This document shows positions 27,601 to 34,670 of a stretch of DNA of 64,000 bases, in pieces. The translations under genes and the position numbers were made by a program. Origin of the DNA: Candidatus Thermoflexus tengchongensis (lineage in GTDB: Bacteria > Chloroflexota > Anaerolineae > Thermoflexales > Thermoflexaceae); NCBI GenBank assembly GCA_016842085.1, contig JAEVEX010000042.1, forward strand, positions 1 through 64,000, in the 5' to 3' direction. Below the pieces are notes generated by a model. It saw only the letters and a list, made by a program, of their open reading frames with translations, was not told the DNA's origin and made no database searches. Positions within the stretch are counted from its first letter, which is position 1. Each line of letters opens with the position of its first letter.

Positions 27601-27964
27601 CACCCTGCGCTGGCCTTACTTGCTGGATGAACTGGATGACCTGGTGGAATGCTGGGAACTCCTGGCCGGGAAAGAGGATGGACAGGGCAAAATTCGCCGC
27701 CTGAGCAGCCGGCAACTCCACATCGTGCGTGACCTCATTGAGGGCAAACGCGCAGAATGGTTTGAGAACCCCCTTGACTCGGTGAATAGCGAAACTTTCC
27801 GCTGCTTCTGCGAATCCGTGTTGCGGAATGCCGAATGGCAGACCAAACCAGGGGAGACCGAATTGAAACGCCTCACCCACTGGGCCGTCACTGGCCTGCT
27901 GGCCGATGCCGTGGAACTTTTCTACCATATCCTGAAACAGCGGCCTGCAGGCGAGGAGGAATGA
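24638..27964 (+). CDS. csx11: Csx11, Cas10-family large subunit of a type III-C-like complex
   Basis: This 1108-aa protein is the large subunit. The N-terminal HD nuclease motif is AAWLHDVGKLS (H24-D25), expected to cut single-stranded DNA. A zinc finger of CxxC pairs lies at CTVCGLRPQ ... MCDICEERRDDR, near residues 465-490. A first palm-like strand reads GRLALIVGTFDLTHWLNGTL. In the second palm, at HLGIVFADAHQPLRTVLD, no GGDD is present, so cyclic oligoadenylate synthesis is unlikely. Divergent, cyclase-dead Cas10 is the hallmark of subtype III-C. Start 24638 has GGAGG six bases upstream; ATG 24632 is too close to it. Codons about 30-305 are AT-rich and the rest GC-rich. Confidence 0.75.
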   Translation: MLDLQDLVTHRQDLLLAEVAAWLHDVGKLSREFIEQLSSWHHELVLRRRIREIEKEIGKNFNEISKDELRNWIEKRFQISIPADKRGRPFPNPKDQNFPTSLDTYLKRKPRSGEESLIDQIREFFRIAYLEREIAGNFFMEDFYNFCEEHQFQILNWQAKISEVIEGHGDPLDSPNALVKLLKPPSCDAIDSALDKGMAEKRQELGNAFIASAFGYERKIALDKLQDFRLRLPASLSKLRMLLPYILAKALGETRRSANDVTLSDHSSSVAALFKSLLARILLTESQIPDISRFMDSQNRWAERAWRLLSIRTDGLEYLLSAPSIPDLLARKDLLTDAWNRVQKVLEEEYPLGLEVYRDENGPVFVVPDLDNLLGLSNSADNNKTLREYIIEAFRQGTVKSDPCLAIDGEIVPRFKVDQRPWKGQPAPQELPPIGEHLREKPVWRSDPEAIAQWWCNLPRPEEICTVCGLRPQGPGQKAKDRKMCDICEERRDDRAKAWAKGASLSPQDRFKQGKPDTIWLDEVADKNGRLALIVGTFDLTHWLNGTLVRSLAVRTPNNQNGHTEENGHTEEKVAKNPSFARLRRIWETTRRFWQDVAPTDAPPEELITFCQNHNLNLQDLWEGPLSLEESLAGRAIGEKRSRLFLKGTLVSGDLGPFHAYEMMVQGRKVAVLWVPPGGEEVKDIPEKYRGGFWVIENLDYLKTRFGRGFREVLGEEKTYEIYEPSEYGRPGRAAAQFVVEEQREGPHYVPLIPILAEPRTFMALVPADKAVDVVRAIKTKYEREMGKVRNRLPLHLGIVFADAHQPLRTVLDAGRRMIQQKASPSQWQVYTVKTFGNLSTSAAQKGMRALRLLKRKDLLEEQPQQFAIVHCIVLESKTDGFCRRITWYVPAVMGDGQTKDNWYPYAFLTQDGKQDGKPTDRNLYYQAPNPFNPDSNGHPQPGWLVHAGELQRGDVIYFTPATLDFIWLDRGGRRFEIAYDDQGRRHGTLRWPYLLDELDDLVECWELLAGKEDGQGKIRRLSSRQLHIVRDLIEGKRAEWFENPLDSVNSETFRCFCESVLRNAEWQTKPGETELKRLTHWAVTGLLADAVELFYHILKQRPAGEEE

Positions 27965-27967
27965 CGC

Positions 27968-28189
27968 ATGATCCGCGATCCGGAATTCTGGCGACGCTGG
28001 GAAGCGCAGTGGCAGCGCACCACCCCCGCCGATCCCGAGGCCAACCTGCGGATCTTCTGGACCCTGCTGGAGATGGCCCGGGCCGCCGGTGCGTGGCCTC
28101 CCACCGACCCCCTGGAAGGCCTGGAACACGACCTGGCACTGGCCCGGAGGATCAACGCCGATGTCCAACCTCCTGACCCGGCTCGCTGA
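27968..28189 (+). CDS. 73-aa protein paired with a nucleotidyltransferase
   Basis: This small hydrophilic protein begins MIRDPEFWRRWEAQWQ and has a second segment, TDPLEGLEHDLALARRIN. I do not recognise a named domain, but similar short WRRWE-type proteins are often encoded directly before AbiEii-like NTases in Chloroflexota, which is consistent with an antitoxin or adaptor role. It starts three bases after the csx11 stop and overlaps the NTase start by 29 bases. Confidence 0.6.
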   Translation: MIRDPEFWRRWEAQWQRTTPADPEANLRIFWTLLEMARAAGAWPPTDPLEGLEHDLALARRINADVQPPDPAR

Positions 28190-28724
28190 GGCCCTTGACC
28201 GGAAGGGCCTTCCGTATATGGTCATCGGGGGACAGGCTGTGTTGATGTATGGCGAGCCCCGGCTGACCCGGGATATCGACATCATCCTGGGGGTAACACC
28301 GGATGCCCTGCCCCGGGTCCTGGAAGTGGCTTCGGAAGTGGGGTTGCACATCCTGGTGGATGCTCCCGGGGATTTCGCCCGGCGCACCTGGGTGCTGCCG
28401 ACCCTGCATCCCGAAAGCGGGCTGCGGGTGGACTTCATCTTCTCGTGGACCCCTTATGAACGACAGGCGCTGGAACGGGCTCGCACGTTCCATATTGAAG
28501 GCTCTCCCGTCCGCTTTGCCGCGCCGGAGGATGTGATCATCCACAAGATCCTGGCCGGGCGACCCCGGGACCTGGAGGATGTGCGGAGCATTCTGCGCAA
28601 GCAGAAGGTCGATGCAGGCTATATCCGTTCCTGGCTGCACCAGTTCGAGTCGGTTTTGGGAAACCCACTGGTATCCGTATTTGACGAAATCCTGCAGGAG
28701 GAGGTGTCCGATGGCAAGCCATGA
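28161..28724 (+). CDS. AbiEii-like nucleotidyltransferase, third NTase in the operon
   Basis: The 187-aa product has GLPYMVIGGQAVLMYGEPR then LTRDIDIILG, the GG-x-DxD active site of AbiEii/DUF6036-type nucleotidyltransferases. A later conserved helix, PEDVIIHKILAGRPRDLEDV, supplies the Lys and acidic residues typical of the family. The start at 28161 has CGGAGG upstream and overlaps the 73-aa gene. Its 3' end overlaps cmr4 by 14 bases. Whether it is a toxin or an NTase antitoxin cannot be told from sequence. Confidence 0.8.
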   Translation: MSNLLTRLAEALDRKGLPYMVIGGQAVLMYGEPRLTRDIDIILGVTPDALPRVLEVASEVGLHILVDAPGDFARRTWVLPTLHPESGLRVDFIFSWTPYERQALERARTFHIEGSPVRFAAPEDVIIHKILAGRPRDLEDVRSILRKQKVDAGYIRSWLHQFESVLGNPLVSVFDEILQEEVSDGKP

Positions 28725-29940
28725 CCCCAAAACATACCGTTTCTTCCTGATGACCATAGACCCCGTGCATGTGGGCACGGGCGGCGCCCGCCTGGGCCGG
28801 GTGGATAACCCCATCGTCCGGGAACCGGGGACGAACCTGCCCAAGATCCCCGGCACCAGCCTGCACGGCGTGATTCGGGCCTATGCCGCGCACCGCTACG
28901 GCAAGCCCCGATGCGCAGGCCAGGGCCAGCCCGGCCAGGGCAAAGAAGGCCACTGCGCCCGGCCTACCTGCCCCATCTGCTACACCTTCGGCTACGCGCG
29001 GGACCAGAGTGGCGGTCACGCGGGGGTGGTCGCCATATCCGATGCCCGCATCCTCCTCTTCCCCGTCTACTCCATGGTCGGGCCGGTGTGGGTCAGTACG
29101 GTGAATATCCTGAAAACCGTTGGAATAGACGTCAAGCAAAATGGTCAACCCGTAACAGGGGATGGCCCGTTTGCTACGTTTTCACGAGAACAACCGCTGA
29201 ATTTGGGCTGGCTTATGATTGAAACGCCCACTGAGGCGAGCTTGGAAGGGATACCTCAACAATGGCAAAATGAATCCTGGTGGCAAACCCTTAGAAACCG
29301 AATTGTTCTGGTCTCGGACAAACTCTTTTCCCAGATTGTGAACAGCAACCTGGAAGTGCGCACCTCCGTGGCCATCAACCCCGAAACGGGCGCGGCCGAG
29401 GAAGGCGCCCTCTTCACCTATGAGGCCATCCCCCGCGCCACCATCCTCTGGATGGACGTGGTGGTGAGTGATTATCGGGGGGCGTTTCCGTCCAGCAACA
29501 AAGTTACGAGCTGGGAAAAACAAATTCCTGATGACCTGCGAATGGATTTGCCTGACGAATTCCCCTCTGATAAAAACCGCGAAATTGCACAAGTCTTGAC
29601 CGTCTTAAGAGAGGCCGGATTCAGGCTTCCAGATTCCATCCCCGGAGAAGAAAATAGGCGTAAGGCTTTTTGGCAAGCTTTTAGAGCTTCCCTTAGCGGA
29701 TTGCTCCAGGATGCCCAATGTTATACCCAAAGTAGCCTTTCGTGGAGCGAAGCCCTGCAGGTGCTTCAGTCAGGCCTTGAATGGGCCGAGCATCTGGGCG
29801 TGGGCGGGATGGGCACCCGCGGGTTCGGGCGCATTCGCGAACTTGCCTGGTGTAAGGTGAAAGATGATAGCCCCCTGGGGGACCCTTGCCAAAAGGATAC
29901 ACACGGAGACACGGAGAGCACGGAGCATACTGAGGGGTAA
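28711..29940 (+). CDS. cmr4: RAMP backbone protein Cmr4 (Cas7-type, target RNA cleavage)
   Basis: This 409-aa protein matches the Cmr4 N-terminus: TIDPVHVGTG, GRVDNPIVREPGT, KIPGTSLHGVIRAYAA. Asp32 in VDNPIVRE corresponds to the conserved Asp of Cmr4 that cleaves target RNA every six bases, so RNase activity is probably kept. A Cys-rich insertion, CARPTCPICYTFGYA, and the C-terminal Gly-rich GVGGMGTRGFGRI follow. It is longer than typical Cmr4 (about 300 aa). The last residues (THGDTESTEHTEG) come from a palindromic element. AT-rich patches at about 29100-29335 and 29480-29740 alternate with GC-rich parts. Confidence 0.8.
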   Translation: MASHDPKTYRFFLMTIDPVHVGTGGARLGRVDNPIVREPGTNLPKIPGTSLHGVIRAYAAHRYGKPRCAGQGQPGQGKEGHCARPTCPICYTFGYARDQSGGHAGVVAISDARILLFPVYSMVGPVWVSTVNILKTVGIDVKQNGQPVTGDGPFATFSREQPLNLGWLMIETPTEASLEGIPQQWQNESWWQTLRNRIVLVSDKLFSQIVNSNLEVRTSVAINPETGAAEEGALFTYEAIPRATILWMDVVVSDYRGAFPSSNKVTSWEKQIPDDLRMDLPDEFPSDKNREIAQVLTVLREAGFRLPDSIPGEENRRKAFWQAFRASLSGLLQDAQCYTQSSLSWSEALQVLQSGLEWAEHLGVGGMGTRGFGRIRELAWCKVKDDSPLGDPCQKDTHGDTESTEHTEG

Positions 29941-29970
29941 ATCCCTGTGTTCTCTGTGCCTCCTGTGTGA
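29899..29970 (+). repeat. Palindromic element 2 at the cmr4 3' end
   Basis: ACACACGGAGACACGGAGAG on the left and TTCTCTGTGCCTCCTGTGTG on the right form an imperfect inverted repeat around the cmr4 stop codon (29938-29940). It matches elements 1 and 3. It supplies the last 13 or so codons of cmr4 and lies just before the cmr5 ribosome-binding site. Confidence 0.8.
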
Positions 29971-29989
29971 AACTAATCGGAGGTGAACC

Positions 29990-30460
29990 ATGAGCACGGT
30001 GAAAACCCTGGACTATCTCGCAGCCAAAACCGCGCGGGAGATGGTGGAAATGGCTACAAAACCATCAAATGAGGGAGGGCTCGGTACTGCGGCAAAAGAT
30101 TTGGAAAACCTCATCACCAAAGCCCTGGGCGTTCTTCAATCTCAGGGCGTATATGCTTTGTTCCTCTATCTCTATAGCCAAAGCGGCACAGATAAACCCA
30201 TCAAAAAGGGGGCCGCACTTATAGTGGAAAAATTATGGAACGCATTAGGAGAAGAACCTGCAAGCCATTTGCGCATTTTGAACAACGGACACAAACTCCA
30301 GGGTTGGAACAAGGCCTTGCAGCAAAAAAATCGTGTCCTCGCGGACGTGACCGAGCACATCACCGCCAACCTGGACACCCTCCTCCTCGTCCGGGATCTG
30401 TACGAACAGACCCTCATCTACGCCCGTTACCACGCCAAGGCCCTGCAGGAGAAGGAGTAA
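29990..30460 (+). CDS. cmr5: Small subunit Cmr5 (Cas11)
   Basis: This 156-aa all-helical protein begins STVKTLDYLAAKTAREMVE and continues with the helix AALIVEKLWNALGEE and a long C-terminal helix ending in lysine and glutamate residues. Size, helical character and position between cmr4 and the Cas5-type gene fit Cmr5, which forms the inner filament of the complex. ATCGGAGGTGAACC gives a strong ribosome-binding site. The middle part (about 30055-30330) is AT-rich relative to the rest. Confidence 0.75.
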   Translation: MSTVKTLDYLAAKTAREMVEMATKPSNEGGLGTAAKDLENLITKALGVLQSQGVYALFLYLYSQSGTDKPIKKGAALIVEKLWNALGEEPASHLRILNNGHKLQGWNKALQQKNRVLADVTEHITANLDTLLLVRDLYEQTLIYARYHAKALQEKE

Positions 30461-30463
30461 TCG

Positions 30464-30522
30464 CCCACGGAGACACGGAGAACACCGAGATGGGGCTCCG
30501 TGCTCTCTGTGGCTCCGTGTGA
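30464..30522 (+). repeat. Palindromic element 3 between cmr5 and cmr3
   Basis: CCCACGGAGACACGGAGAAC on the left and CCGTGCTCTCTGTGGCTCCG on the right form an imperfect inverted repeat centred near 30493, starting three bases after the cmr5 stop. It is the third member of the CACGGAG/CTCTGTG family in this operon. Confidence 0.8.
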
Positions 30523-30543
30523 GAATCAGATGGGGAGGCACAT

Positions 30544-31335
30544 ATGGCCTGGACCCTCTATCGCCTGGTCTTCCGCCTGGAAAGCCCGCTGCACATCGGC
30601 TGGCGCAAGGTGGGGAATCTGATGCAGACCCGCCCATATGTCCCGGGGAAGGTGCTCTGGGCCGCCCTCACCGCCGGCATCACCAGAGACCTGGGTCACG
30701 GAGCCGACGGGCAGAAATACAAGGGAATCGGCCAGGCGGTGCAGGAAAATTTCCGCTTCGGCTACCTCTGGCCCTCGGTGGACGGGCAAACGCCGTATTT
30801 CCCCTGGGAGCACGACGATTTTGATTACCGCCTGCTGGGCAGTTACGCCGGCACTGCCCAGGACCCCGATCGCGAGGCGGCGGAGGAGGGAAGCCTCCAC
30901 GAAACGGAATTTATCGCCCCCATTACCCGCGATGGCCGGCCGGTTTATCTCATAGGGGACCTGTGGGTGCGGAATGGACTCCCCCATGAACTCCAGAACT
31001 GGCAGAAAGCGCTGGGAAAGGTCCAGCTGGGCGGCGAGCGGACTTACGGTTGGGGCCGGGTGCGGCTGGAGCGGCTGGAGCAGCTGGGGCAGCTGAAGGA
31101 GGTGGTGATCAGGCTGGAGAAAAATTCCCCTCTCACCGCCCACGCGTGGGCTGCAGGGGAGGGGGCCGTCCTGAATGTGATCGGCCCGGTGGAGCCGCTG
31201 GTGGGCTGGGAAATGAATGAGGAGGGCCGTTTCGTCCTCAGCCAGGCGGTGATCAGCTGGGCTCCTGGATCTCGTGTCCAGGATGGCTTGGAACTGGTTG
31301 TCGGAGACTATGGGATTCTGAAAAAAGGCCCATAA
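30544..31335 (+). CDS. cmr3: Cas5-type RAMP protein, Cmr3-like
   Basis: The 263-aa last gene of the operon has RAMP features: LYRLVFRLESPLHIGWRK, the helix VPGKVLWAALTAGITRDLG, and the Gly-rich loop VQLGGERTYGWGRVRLERL. It is assigned to the Cas5 (Cmr3) group, which would bind the 5' handle ATTGAAAC/G of the crRNA, from its terminal position after cmr5. It is shorter than typical Cmr3 (about 300-350 aa), so an alternative is another single-RRM RAMP. Composition is uniformly GC-rich. Confidence 0.6.
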   Translation: MAWTLYRLVFRLESPLHIGWRKVGNLMQTRPYVPGKVLWAALTAGITRDLGHGADGQKYKGIGQAVQENFRFGYLWPSVDGQTPYFPWEHDDFDYRLLGSYAGTAQDPDREAAEEGSLHETEFIAPITRDGRPVYLIGDLWVRNGLPHELQNWQKALGKVQLGGERTYGWGRVRLERLEQLGQLKEVVIRLEKNSPLTAHAWAAGEGAVLNVIGPVEPLVGWEMNEEGRFVLSQAVISWAPGSRVQDGLELVVGDYGILKKGP

Positions 31336-31398
31336 GGCGTCAGGCCGCCCCGCGCTGCCCCAGAGCCCATACTCGGGGCATGCCGCTGCCGGGCGCCC

Positions 31399-32268
31399 TC
31401 ACAGGTCCCGCCGTTCGAATTGATAGGCGGCCAGGGCGAGGAGGAGAACGATGTAAAAGAGCGCGTAAAGGATCATCCGGTCGCTGGGGATGGTGGTGGC
31501 GGTGAAGGGGTTCGGGCCCATGAGCCGGGCGAGGGGGCTTTGAAGCTCATACGCCGCCCGCCGCCAGATGGCTTCGGCGGGCATGAGCAGCGAGGCGAGG
31601 ATCCCCAGATCCACCACCGTGGCCTGCCCGACGAGGCCTCCCACCTGTTCCGCCCATCCCCCAATGAAGGCCACCCCATACAGGCCCAGCCCCAGGGCCC
31701 CGGTCGCCAGGGTCGAGAATCGGGTCCCGGCCCACAGGGAGAGGGAAAGCGGGATCATGGCCTCCAGCTCCAGAAGGGCCAGCCCCCGCGCCCAGCCCCG
31801 GGGGGCCCATCCGGTGATCAGGGCCGTGATCCCGATCACTCCTCCGGCCAGCCAGATCCCATACAGCAGCAACCACACCGCATGCCCGGCCCCTTTCCCG
31901 ATCAGGATCTGCCAGCGGGCGATCGGTCGGGCAGCCACCGCCTGGATAACCCCCGAGGCGATCTCCCCCGCGATCGTATCGGCGGTTCCGACCACCGCGG
32001 CCATCACAATGAGGAAGTTCGCCACATACAGGGCCGCCAGCATGAAAAAACCGACGATCTCCTCCCGCATCCGGGGGTCTGGGGGACCGAAGCGGGTGAG
32101 CTCGCGGTGGATCAGAAACAGGGCGAGGCCGAAGAGGGCCAGGAAGGCGGTGCCCAGCCCGAAGGCGGCCAGCACCAGCCGCCGCCGCAGCGCTTCCCGA
32201 AAGGTGAGCCCTGCGATCCATCCGATCGGGAAGAGAGCTTCAGCGATCCGGGGATAAAGGGAGCTCAT
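31399..32268 (-). CDS. ABC-2 type transporter permease
   Basis: The 289-aa membrane protein has about six hydrophobic segments, including VLAAFGLGTAFLALFGLAL, FLIVMAAVVGTADTIAGE, LLLYGIWLAGGVIGITALI and MILYALFYIVLLLALAAY. IAGEIASGVIQAVAARPIARWQIL is the typical ABC-2 permease cytoplasmic segment. No ATPase gene adjoins it in this window, so its partner and cargo are unknown. The start at 32268 has GGAGGGGGAG upstream; ATG 32301 is an in-frame alternative that would overlap rsmG. The C-terminal gene of the selA-rsmG-permease run. Confidence 0.8.
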   Translation of the reverse strand: MSSLYPRIAEALFPIGWIAGLTFREALRRRLVLAAFGLGTAFLALFGLALFLIHRELTRFGPPDPRMREEIVGFFMLAALYVANFLIVMAAVVGTADTIAGEIASGVIQAVAARPIARWQILIGKGAGHAVWLLLYGIWLAGGVIGITALITGWAPRGWARGLALLELEAMIPLSLSLWAGTRFSTLATGALGLGLYGVAFIGGWAEQVGGLVGQATVVDLGILASLLMPAEAIWRRAAYELQSPLARLMGPNPFTATTIPSDRMILYALFYIVLLLALAAYQFERRDL

Positions 32269-32297
32269 GTTCTCCCCCTCCGCTTCGAGCCGCGGGA

Positions 32298-33059
32298 TCA
32301 TCGCAATGGTCGTTTCTCGGGCATCCCCGGCCGGCGGGGATAGGCAGCCGGCGTCGGCGCGATTTTCTCGAAGACCAGAAGGGTGCGGGGAGAAAGATGC
32401 GGCGGCCACGCCAGATCCCGCCGCTCCCGGAGCCGCCCGCCCAGCCGCTCCAGTGCCCCCCGGGCGACCTCGATTTCCTCTTCGATCTCTGCCCCCTTCA
32501 TCGCCACCGCCGCTCCTCCGACCCGAACGAGCGGAAGCAGATATTCCAGAAGAACCGGGAGATCGGCGACGGCCCGGGCGATGGCATAGTCGTAGCGCTC
32601 CCGATGCATCGGGTCCTGTCCGACTTCCTCGGCCCGCCGGGCGAGGATCCTCACCCCTTCCAGCCCGAGGGCGTGAACCACCGCTTCCAGAAAACGGGCC
32701 TTCTTCCCCACGGACTCGATCAGGGAGACCTCGAGGGTGGGCCAGGCGAGCTTCAGAACCAGGCCGGGGAACCCGGCGCCGGTCCCTACATCCGCCAGCC
32801 GGCGCGCCGGCCACTGCCCGGGCGCGGGCGGCCATCCGGGCTCCCGGAGAACGCCCAGGGCGGTCAGGGAGTCGACGAAATGCCGGGCGGCCATGGCCCC
32901 GGGCTCGATGATGGCCGTGAGGTTGATCCGCTCGTTCCACTCCTGCACCATGTGAGCATAGCGGACCATGGCCTCCTGCGCCGGCTCCGGGAGGTCCCAC
33001 CCCAGCCAGGCGATGCCTTCCCGCAGGATCTGCAGGAAAACCTGCTCGAAGTCCTCCAT
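32298..33059 (-). CDS. rsmG: 16S rRNA (guanine-527-N7)-methyltransferase
   Basis: The 253-aa SAM-dependent enzyme methylates G527 of 16S rRNA. Motifs are WNERINLTAI, the RsmG-specific HFVDSL, SAM-binding ADVGTGAGFPGLVLK, LIESVGKKARFLEAV, and SRA-like YDYAIARAVADLPVLLEY. It carries a C-terminal basic tail. The start chosen is ATG 33059, six bases after the selA stop; GTG a few codons earlier is possible. Confidence 0.95.
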   Translation of the reverse strand: MEDFEQVFLQILREGIAWLGWDLPEPAQEAMVRYAHMVQEWNERINLTAIIEPGAMAARHFVDSLTALGVLREPGWPPAPGQWPARRLADVGTGAGFPGLVLKLAWPTLEVSLIESVGKKARFLEAVVHALGLEGVRILARRAEEVGQDPMHRERYDYAIARAVADLPVLLEYLLPLVRVGGAAVAMKGAEIEEEIEVARGALERLGGRLRERRDLAWPPHLSPRTLLVFEKIAPTPAAYPRRPGMPEKRPLR

Positions 33060-33064
33060 CGCCT

Positions 33065-34450
33065 TCACGATCCCGCCGCCCCTGCCCGAAGCCACGCCTG
33101 GCGGATCCCTTCGAGGAGCTGGTCTTCCTGATCCGGAAGCACGGTGCGCAGATCGAACCAGACCGCCTCCTCCTGAACCCGGGCGATGACCGGTGGATCG
33201 GCCTGGCGCAGGATGGCCATCATCGCCCCGGGATCCACCGGCCGCAGCACCAGGGCGACGCTGGGGAGGGTCTCGCCGGGGAGGCTGCCGCCGCCGATCG
33301 TCGAGCGGGTGGGCCGCGCTTCCGCCGGGATCCCATCGGCACGCAGGCGCGCCGTTAGATCCTGCGCCCGCGCCTCCAGCTCAGGGAGGGAAACGGCGAT
33401 CATCCGCCAGACCGGGATCTCCCGGGTGGCCTCGCCTTTGAGGTAATGGATGAGCGTGGCGCTCAACGCCGCCAGCGTGAGCTTATCAGGCCGCAGGGCC
33501 CGCATCAGCGGATGCCGCCGCATCCGGGCGAGGAGTTCCGCCTTTCCCACGATGATCCCGGCCTGGGGGCCGCCCAGGAGCTTGTCTCCGCTGAAGCACA
33601 CCACCGCCGCGCCGGCCTGGATGCTCTCCTGCACCATCGGTTCGTGGGCCAGGCCGAAGGCCGCCGTGTCCAGGAGCGCCCCGCTTCCCAGATCGTCCAT
33701 CACCGGGATCCCGTAGCGCTCCCCCAGCGCCACCAGTTCCGTCAGGGGGACTTCGGACACGAAGCCGATCATGCGGAAATTGCTGTGGTGGGCGCGGAGG
33801 ATCAGAGCGATGTCCTCCCCCCGCGTAAGGGGCTCCTCATAATCCCTCAGATGGGTCCGGTTCGTGGTGCCGACCTCGACGAGGCGCGCGCCGCTCTGGG
33901 CCATCACCTCCGGGATGCGGAATCCGCCGCCGATCTCGATGAGCTGGCCCCGGGAGATCAGCACCCCGCGACCCCGGGCCAGAGTGGTCAGGGCGAGGAG
34001 CACTGCGGCGGCGTTGTTATTGACCACCAGGGCGGCCTCGGCCCCGGTCAGCCGGCGCAGGAGGTCCTCCACGGCTGCCTGTCGTTCCCCCCGCTCGCCG
34101 GTCTCCAGGTCGAACTCCAGATCGCTGTAAGCGGCTGCGGCGTGGATGGCTTCGAGGGCGGCGCGGGAAAGGGGCGCGCGGCCCAGATTCGTGTGCAGGA
34201 TCACGCCGGTGGCGTTGATGACGGGACGGGGGCGGGGGGTGTGCCAGCGGGCCAGCCGGGCCGCGGCCTGCTCCAGCAGCCCCGCCTCCGAAGGCGCGGG
34301 CTCGCCCTGTTGAACCCGCGCCCGGGCTTCCATCAGGACCTCCCGGAGCGCCTCGACCACCGCATCATGGCCGAAAGCCGACAGGAGCGACGCGGCGCCC
34401 TCAGCCTTCAACAGGCGATCCACACTCGGTAATGCTCGACGCGGATCCAT
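33065..34450 (-). CDS. selA: L-seryl-tRNA(Sec) selenium transferase
   Basis: This 461-aa PLP enzyme converts Ser-tRNA(Sec) to Sec-tRNA(Sec). The N-terminal LPSVDRLL, VINATGVILHTNLGRAPLS, VVNNNAAAVLL and VEVGTTNRTHLRDYE are family hallmarks; the PLP lysine is K290 in CFSGDKLLGGPQAG. Its presence implies that the organism decodes UGA as selenocysteine in some genes, yet selB, selD and selC are not in this window. The start follows GAGGGATCG. Downstream lie rsmG and the ABC permease. Confidence 0.95.
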   Translation of the reverse strand: MDPRRALPSVDRLLKAEGAASLLSAFGHDAVVEALREVLMEARARVQQGEPAPSEAGLLEQAAARLARWHTPRPRPVINATGVILHTNLGRAPLSRAALEAIHAAAAYSDLEFDLETGERGERQAAVEDLLRRLTGAEAALVVNNNAAAVLLALTTLARGRGVLISRGQLIEIGGGFRIPEVMAQSGARLVEVGTTNRTHLRDYEEPLTRGEDIALILRAHHSNFRMIGFVSEVPLTELVALGERYGIPVMDDLGSGALLDTAAFGLAHEPMVQESIQAGAAVVCFSGDKLLGGPQAGIIVGKAELLARMRRHPLMRALRPDKLTLAALSATLIHYLKGEATREIPVWRMIAVSLPELEARAQDLTARLRADGIPAEARPTRSTIGGGSLPGETLPSVALVLRPVDPGAMMAILRQADPPVIARVQEEAVWFDLRTVLPDQEDQLLEGIRQAWLRAGAAGS

Positions 34451-34540
34451 CGATCCCTCGCACAGGCGCTTCCCTTCGCCTGGGATTCTATCATCGCTTG
34501 AAAAGCCCTGCCTGCACTGGCGAATTCGTTGCGCTCTATT

Positions 34541-34546
34541 TATAAT
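34541..34546 (+). promoter_or_regulatory. Possible -10 box for the HNH gene
   Basis: A perfect TATAAT lies 124 bases before the HNH ATG, in the gap divergent to selA. No good -35 box is visible. Confidence 0.35.
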
Positions 34547-34670
34547 GAGGTGGGACGTCATGAATCCGAAAGTCGTGGACCTCCGTGCTGGAGGCTTCTG
34601 GGGCTGGCGGGGTATCTTCAGGATCCTGCCTGGTCCCGAGTGTCGAAATGCTTTCCGGAAGGGTTCTGTC

